43,946 nucleotides of DNA from CAYRPN01 sp964426135 (GTDB lineage: Bacteria > Planctomycetota > Phycisphaerae > Phycisphaerales > Phycisphaeraceae): assembly GCA_964426135.1 (NCBI GenBank), contig CAYRPN010000039.1, positions 1-43,946 on the forward strand. The letters are read 5' to 3'. This document shows positions 40,129 to 43,946 of this stretch, in pieces; position 1 is the first letter of the stretch, and each line of letters starts with the position of its first letter. The position numbers and the translations under genes are program-made. The notes under the pieces were generated by a model. That model ran no database searches. It was not told the origin of the DNA and saw nothing but the letters and a program-made list of their open reading frames with translations.

Positions 40129-40686
40129 TCATTGACTCGCCTGCGAAAACGCGATGTTCTTGTAGCGGGCGCGGACGGCGGCGTTGAAGGCGTTGACCAC
40201 GTGCTGCCAGCGGACGTCGCCGCTGGGCGCGATGACCACGGGGTTGTCCGCCTCGAAGAAGCCGCCTTTGCCAACCTGCATGCCTTCGAGCATTTTGGCG
40301 AGTTCGCCGAACGTGCTGGGCGCCGTGGGGGCGCGGTCGACATCGACGCGGTAGCCGCTGTCGCCGCGGGAACTGAGCGTGATGCGGATCGGCTGCTTGG
40401 GATCGAGTGGATCGGGTGTGCTGGGGCCTGAGCCGGTGGGGAAGTTGGCGGTGATCACGCCTTCACCCATGACGAAACTGGCGGTGATGACGAAGTAAAT
40501 CAGGAGTTGGAACACGACGTCGATCATGGACGTCATGTTCAGCGTGAAGCTGGCGGGCTTCATGTCCCGGCTCTTGCGCGCGGGGATGTGGTGGTCGACG
40601 TGCTCCTGCGAGACGGGCATGAAGCCATCCGTCTGCGGATTGCCAGTCGGCGGCGGCGGAGTGGGTGGTGTCGGGGGCGTGCTCAT
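40129..40686 (-). CDS. ExbD/TolR family protein, second copy
   Basis: A 185-residue protein. It begins with a Pro/Thr-rich cytoplasmic tail (MSTPPTPPTPPPPTGNP) and a His-containing stretch, then one transmembrane helix (MTSMIDVVFQLLIYFVITASF) with proton-relay Asp56. The periplasmic domain ends FGELAKMLEGMQV and VRWQHVVNAFNAAVRARYKN, shared with the third copy at 39469-39990. The gap of 138 bases to the third copy has no gene. Upstream, between this gene and the first exbD, lie a 100-bp inverted-repeat element and an octamer array, so cotranscription with exbB across 316 bases is likely but not certain. Confidence 0.92.
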   Translation of the reverse strand: MSTPPTPPTPPPPTGNPQTDGFMPVSQEHVDHHIPARKSRDMKPASFTLNMTSMIDVVFQLLIYFVITASFVMGEGVITANFPTGSGPSTPDPLDPKQPIRITLSSRGDSGYRVDVDRAPTAPSTFGELAKMLEGMQVGKGGFFEADNPVVIAPSGDVRWQHVVNAFNAAVRARYKNIAFSQASQ

Positions 40687-40772
40687 GACGGAAAACTCAA
40701 CGGTTGGCGGACTCTGCGATCCAAGCCTATCACTGCTTTTTTCTTCTCCTATTTTTCACTTATTCTTCACTT

Positions 40773-40874
40773 AGGAGCCGTGCAAGATTAACTCCGCAGA
40801 TTCGAATCGCTTCGCTTCCAGCCGGACGACTTGGAAAGTCGTCCCACATGCGATGTTGATTCTGCACGGCTCCT
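40773..40874 (-). repeat. 100-bp terminal-inverted-repeat element, copy 2
   Basis: Ends AGGAGCCGTGCA and TGCACGGCTCCT are perfect inverted repeats. The body equals, in reverse complement, the copy at 14343-14442 with about four differences. Direct repeats TATTCTTCACTT flank it on both sides (40761-40772 and 40875-40886), as expected of a target duplication, although the flank belongs to a repetitive tract. Confidence 0.88.
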
Positions 40875-40884
40875 TATTCTTCAC

Positions 40885-41000
40885 TTCTTCTCTTCTTCTC
40901 TTCGTCTCTTCCTCTCTTCCTCTCTTCTTCTCTTCGTCTCTCCCTCTCTTCCTCTCTCCCTCTCTTCGTCTCTTCGTCTCTTCCTCTCTTCCTCTCTGCT
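40885..41000. repeat. Octamer tandem array CTCTTCNT
   Basis: About 14 units of eight bases (CTCTTCCT, CTCTTCTT, CTCTTCGT, CTCTCCCT), a pure pyrimidine/purine tract apart from G at one position. It abuts the stop codon of the first exbD at 41003. Such a polypurine/polypyrimidine tract could form triplex DNA. Confidence 0.88.
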
Positions 41001-41002
41001 CC

Positions 41003-41518
41003 TCACTTCTCATTGATCGCCGGCGGGCCTTCGTCCTTCATGAACGCGACCAGGTGAACGATCTTGATGCCTGCCCGCGTGATCGCCGCCATCACCGGCT
41101 GCATGTGTTCGTAAGGAGTGGAAGCGTCGGCGCGAAGGAGGACCACGATCTTGTCGTTGCGTTCCACGGAGGTTTTCAAGTCGTCGCTCATGGCGTCGAG
41201 CTGATCCATGCCGAAGGTATTCAGGCCGACCTTGACACCGCGCGGCTCGCCGGAGATTTTCAGCGGATCGCCCTTGGCCATGCGGTCCACGGCTGAAGCC
41301 TCGTCAGGTGGAATCACGTTGATGGTGATGCGCTCCTGCTTTTCACTCAGTTCCACCACCTTGGGCTCGAACAGCTTGGGCACCACCAGCGTCACCGATT
41401 CCTCGGCGACGATGTTGTTCACCAGCATGAAGAAAATGATCAACTGGAACGTGACGTCGATCATCGGCGTCAGGTTGAACGCCGGCGTGCCTGCGCCCTT
41501 TTTCACGACTTTTGACAT
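41003..41518 (-). CDS. ExbD/TolR family protein, first copy
   Basis: A 171-residue protein with a short basic start (MSKVVKKGAG), one transmembrane helix (NLTPMIDVTFQLIIFFMLVNN) carrying proton-relay Asp21, and a periplasmic domain of usual ExbD length. The signature FNLTPMIDVTFQLIIFF is canonical. It lies 83 bases after exbB, so the two are the core pair. It differs clearly from the second and third copies, which form their own subgroup. Its stop codon adjoins the octamer array. Confidence 0.94.
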   Translation of the reverse strand: MSKVVKKGAGTPAFNLTPMIDVTFQLIIFFMLVNNIVAEESVTLVVPKLFEPKVVELSEKQERITINVIPPDEASAVDRMAKGDPLKISGEPRGVKVGLNTFGMDQLDAMSDDLKTSVERNDKIVVLLRADASTPYEHMQPVMAAITRAGIKIVHLVAFMKDEGPPAINEK

Positions 41519-41601
41519 GGCGATTCACTCGCGAATGAGGCGCTTGGTTCAGCGCCCAGGTTGCGGACTCAACATCGACCAGGCACAACCAAGGCCGACG
41601 C

Positions 41602-42411
41602 TCACACCTTGGCGGGTGCGGGCTTGGCGGCGGGAGCGGGCGCGCCGGGCTTGCCGGGGGCGCCGGGCTTGGCGGTTTCCTTCTTCTTGCCGCCGGGCTT
41701 GAACGGGCTGATGAGTTCCTCCGCCATGATGATGCCTTCGGAGGTGAGCACGTCGATCTTGTTGCGAATCCAGGCGTAGGCGGACAGGGCGGGGATGGCG
41801 ACGACCAGGCCCCAGAACGTGGTGACCAGCGCGGTGGAAATACCCAGCGCGAGCTTGGCGGGGTCGGGCTTGCCGCCGGACTGCACCAGTTGGTAGAACG
41901 CCACGATCATGCCGTACACCGTGCCGAACAGTCCGCACATGGGGGCGACGTTGCCCAGCACGTTGAGGAACTCCACCGGGCGGAGCATCTTGGTGATGCC
42001 GGCGTCGCTGGCTTCATCCACGGCCCGCTCCATCGCGGAGTAGCCGTTGCTCGCTTCATTGAGCGCGGCATCGACCAGGCGGGCGAGGAAGCTCGGATCG
42101 TTGGCGGCGAAATCGATCGCGTCGCGGTAGCGCTTCTCTTCCAGCATGATTTCGAGCTGGGCGTAGGTCGCTTCGGGCGTGATCGTGGCCTTGCGGAACT
42201 TCATCAGGAAGTGGATCGTGGCGCCGATGTTCAGGCCGCTCATCAGGATGATGGCCCAGATCTGAATGAGACCGATGACGTCATCGGACCAGAAGAACAT
42301 CTCGAAATAAGACATGGACTGCCCTTGCGGCGGCGCCGCCTGTGCCCACGCCGGGGTGGCGGTGGCGATGAGGGCTGTGAACATCAAGAGGCCAAACATG
42401 ATTCGACGCAT
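41602..42411 (-). CDS. ExbB/TolQ/MotA family proton-channel protein
   Basis: A 269-residue protein: an N-terminal signal-like helix (1-24), then three transmembrane helices (about 46-70, 148-173, 188-215). GLFGTVYGMIVAFYQL with Thr164 and ALVTTFWGLVVAIP with Thr197 carry the polar residues that line the proton path in ExbB. The cytoplasmic loop 72-145 is helical. The C-terminus is a Lys/Pro/Ala-rich tail (KPGAPGKPGAPAPAAKPAPA), probably disordered. It is preceded by AAAGGAGCT, a good Shine-Dalgarno, and heads the core of the locus. With three ExbD proteins for one ExbB, mixed dimers inside the pentamer are possible. No TonB, TolA or receptor is in the window. Confidence 0.95.
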   Translation of the reverse strand: MRRIMFGLLMFTALIATATPAWAQAAPPQGQSMSYFEMFFWSDDVIGLIQIWAIILMSGLNIGATIHFLMKFRKATITPEATYAQLEIMLEEKRYRDAIDFAANDPSFLARLVDAALNEASNGYSAMERAVDEASDAGITKMLRPVEFLNVLGNVAPMCGLFGTVYGMIVAFYQLVQSGGKPDPAKLALGISTALVTTFWGLVVAIPALSAYAWIRNKIDVLTSEGIIMAEELISPFKPGGKKKETAKPGAPGKPGAPAPAAKPAPAKV

Positions 42412-42527
42412 GGGAGCTCCTTTAGGATCCGACTCGGAAACGCAATGCCAGGTTGATGGGTCAGGCCAATGGACGGTTTGGATACAGGTTCGCGATCAAT
42501 CATGCGCGGAGCGATTGCCCGCGCCAG

Positions 42528-43679
42528 TCAAAGCTTCGACAGTTCCTCGTTCAGGTGATCGAACCGCGCCTTCATCGGCTTGTCGTCCGGATCAATCGCG
42601 GCGCCGGCCTGCTCCAGCAGGGTGCGGGCGATGTCGGCGCGCTTCAGCTTGATGTGGACGGCGGCGGCCTCGAGCAGCGCGGGGCCGATGTACGGGCTGG
42701 TCTTGAAATAGATGGGCACGCGCATGAAGCTGAGGCCCGCGTCTTTCAGAAGCACTTCCGCCTCGGACTTCTTGCCTTCCTTCTCCAGCGCCAGAGCGTG
42801 ATGGTACCACGCCACTCCGCGCTGATACAGAAGCAGCGACGTCTTGCCGCCGCCGGCCGCCTGCGCCATTTCTTCCTTGACGCGTTCCATGGCCTGATCG
42901 AACCGGCCGCGCGCCAAGAGCTTGGTGATCGCATCGGGCTTGTTGTTGAGCATGAACGCGGGCAGGGCAATCACCGACTCGATGCCTTCGCCCGTGTCGG
43001 GCGTCGTGGTGGTACCGGGCGTGTTGGTCGTCGTGCCGGGCGTCTTGGTCGGCACCGGGTCGACGCCGGGGTCGGCGTTCTCGATCATTTCATCGAGCGC
43101 ATCGGCCAGCGGGGTCTTGTCTTTGACATTCGGCCCCTTGCGAATCGCCTGGAGCTTTTCCCGCAGCCGCTTCTTGTCATCGCGCGAAAGGGCGGCGACG
43201 TTCTTCGCCGGCACATCTTCGAGGAACCCGACGGGCGCTTTGCTCTCCACCAGCGAAATGAACGCGTTGACCGCGCCGAGGTGCTCGCCCTCTTTGGCCA
43301 TCAGCGGATACATCCGGCCGTCGAGCCAGATGCGAAGCCAGGGCTCCTGCGCCTTGCTGCGTGCGATCTTCATCGCGGCCAGCATGTCCTTGGGCTTCTT
43401 GGCACCCGCCTTCTCCGCTTCTTCAAGCTGCGGATACGTCTGCATCTTGATCGCTTCGATCTTGGGCAGGTAAACCTTGTTGGGGTTGCCGTTGTAGACG
43501 TAGTGGAGATGTTCGGCTTCGTACGCCTCGAACGCAACGCCGTCGTACCAGAAACCGCCGACCTTGATTGAATCCGCCTGAGCCGCGGCGATGAGGAACC
43601 CGATCAACGCCACGAGCGTCCAACCATGCGATAACAGCGACAGCCCGCCGCGATGCGGGTGAGGTTCGGTTAATTTCAT
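42528..43679 (-). CDS. Exported repeat-rich protein heading the ExbBD locus
   Basis: A 383-residue exported protein with an N-terminal signal or anchor (HGWTLVALIGFLIAAAQA, about 18-35). Residues 36-70 are short and beta-like (SIKVGGFWYDGVAFEAYEAE), resembling a small SHD1- or LSM-like sensor domain seen in planctomycete proteins. A Thr/Pro/Gly linker (KTPGTTTNTPGTTTTPDTG) divides the molecule. The last 150 residues are TPR-like (FDQAMERVKEEM, YQRGVAWYHHALALEKEGKK, IKLKRADIARTLLEQAGAA). It lies 116 bases ahead of exbB in the same direction and is likely part of the same complex. The in-frame start at 43871 would add residues without a signal peptide, so ATG 43679 is chosen. Confidence 0.78.
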   Translation of the reverse strand: MKLTEPHPHRGGLSLLSHGWTLVALIGFLIAAAQADSIKVGGFWYDGVAFEAYEAEHLHYVYNGNPNKVYLPKIEAIKMQTYPQLEEAEKAGAKKPKDMLAAMKIARSKAQEPWLRIWLDGRMYPLMAKEGEHLGAVNAFISLVESKAPVGFLEDVPAKNVAALSRDDKKRLREKLQAIRKGPNVKDKTPLADALDEMIENADPGVDPVPTKTPGTTTNTPGTTTTPDTGEGIESVIALPAFMLNNKPDAITKLLARGRFDQAMERVKEEMAQAAGGGKTSLLLYQRGVAWYHHALALEKEGKKSEAEVLLKDAGLSFMRVPIYFKTSPYIGPALLEAAAVHIKLKRADIARTLLEQAGAAIDPDDKPMKARFDHLNEELSKL

Positions 43680-43824
43680 CCTTGAAAAGGGGCCGGCGTC
43701 CAATCCGTGTCGGTTCGTCGAGGTCGTCGTCATTGTCGTGGTCCGACCAGAGGTTTTCAGGAACGCGAAGTCTGCCGGAATCGGATCTCGTCGACTTAGA
43801 GACTGCAAGCTGTGCAGCCCGACT

Positions 43825-43853
43825 ATTTTGCGCGCCAAGGGCGCGATTGTCCA
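43825..43853 (-). promoter_or_regulatory. Candidate promoter of the ExbBD locus
   Basis: On the minus strand TGGACA (43853-43848), a 17-base spacer and CAAAAT (43830-43825) lie about 145 bases before ATG 43679. The spacer contains the palindrome CGCGCCCTTGGCGCG. Confidence 0.35.
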
Positions 43854-43879
43854 GTGGCTTTGAAAGATCATCGCGGAAG

Positions 43880-43946
43880 GGGTCTGCCAATATTTCCGGG
43901 GACGGCGGATCGGCCCCCTCGCCCCCGGCTCTGCGGGGGAGAGGGC
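43880..43946. repeat. Bipartite palindromic element, cut by window end
   Basis: GGTCTGCCAATATTTCCGGG and the following CCCCCGGCTCTGCGGGGGAG match the left half of 35029-35215 closely and the left end of 2066-2302. Confidence 0.88.

Overview
The window is a GC-rich bacterial chromosome segment that I place in the Planctomycetota, probably a Phycisphaerae-like lineage. The evidence is the company of gene families: two secreted DUF1080 proteins, a type IV pseudopilin-like protein with the H-X9-DG tail next to a XylR-type AraC regulator, a PEP-CTERM exported protein, a planctomycete-type tyrosine recombinase fragment, and an ExbB/ExbD locus with one ExbB and three ExbD proteins. No rRNA or phylogenetic marker was available, so the class is inference.

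Layout. 1-4.2 kb: Fur-family regulator, PyrK-like dihydroorotate dehydrogenase subunit, then gatC-gatA. 4.2-10 kb: DUF1080 protein, IS630 relic, secreted alpha/beta hydrolase, hisA, a lipoprotein, an inverted heptamer-repeat block and an exported protein with a PA-IL-like lectin domain. 10-14.3 kb: membrane-anchored HEAT-like protein, XylR-type regulator, pseudopilin. 14.5-19.4 kb: translationally coupled RND efflux operon (adaptor, then pump). 19.5-26.4 kb: enolase-superfamily enzyme, PEP-CTERM protein, dienelactone hydrolase, large esterase/peptidase-like protein, D-2-hydroxyacid dehydrogenase. 26.4-31.6 kb: sialate O-acetylesterase-like protein, pirin with a visible promoter/operator, methyltransferase, truncated integrase beside tRNA-Gly(CCC), a MITE-like element, an ISL3 transposase relic and a LapA-like protein. 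31.7-36.3 kb: second DUF1080 protein, GH32-like glycosidase, tRNA-Tyr(GTA), solitary DNA methyltransferase. 36.5-43.7 kb: one minus-strand locus reading repeat-rich exported protein, ExbB, ExbD, ExbD, ExbD, large repeat-rich exported protein.

Function. Much of the set is a periphery for breaking down and importing carbohydrate: secreted hydrolases, DUF1080 proteins, a GH32-like enzyme, a sugar-type regulator, a lectin-like domain and an energy-coupling ExbBD system. Housekeeping genes (gatCA, hisA, pyrK, tRNAs) are scattered singly among them.

The unusual layer is between the genes and sometimes inside them. There are at least five families of dispersed palindromic or terminal-inverted-repeat elements, tandem arrays with a strict 7-bp (once 8-bp) period but unrelated unit sequences, and in-frame palindromic repeats in pyrK and in the enolase-superfamily gene. 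Many start codons also sit only 6-9 bases after a -10-like hexamer with no Shine-Dalgarno, which suggests leaderless mRNAs. Secreted-protein genes, by contrast, often carry clear Shine-Dalgarno sites. No CRISPR array, phage region or complete transposase gene was seen.
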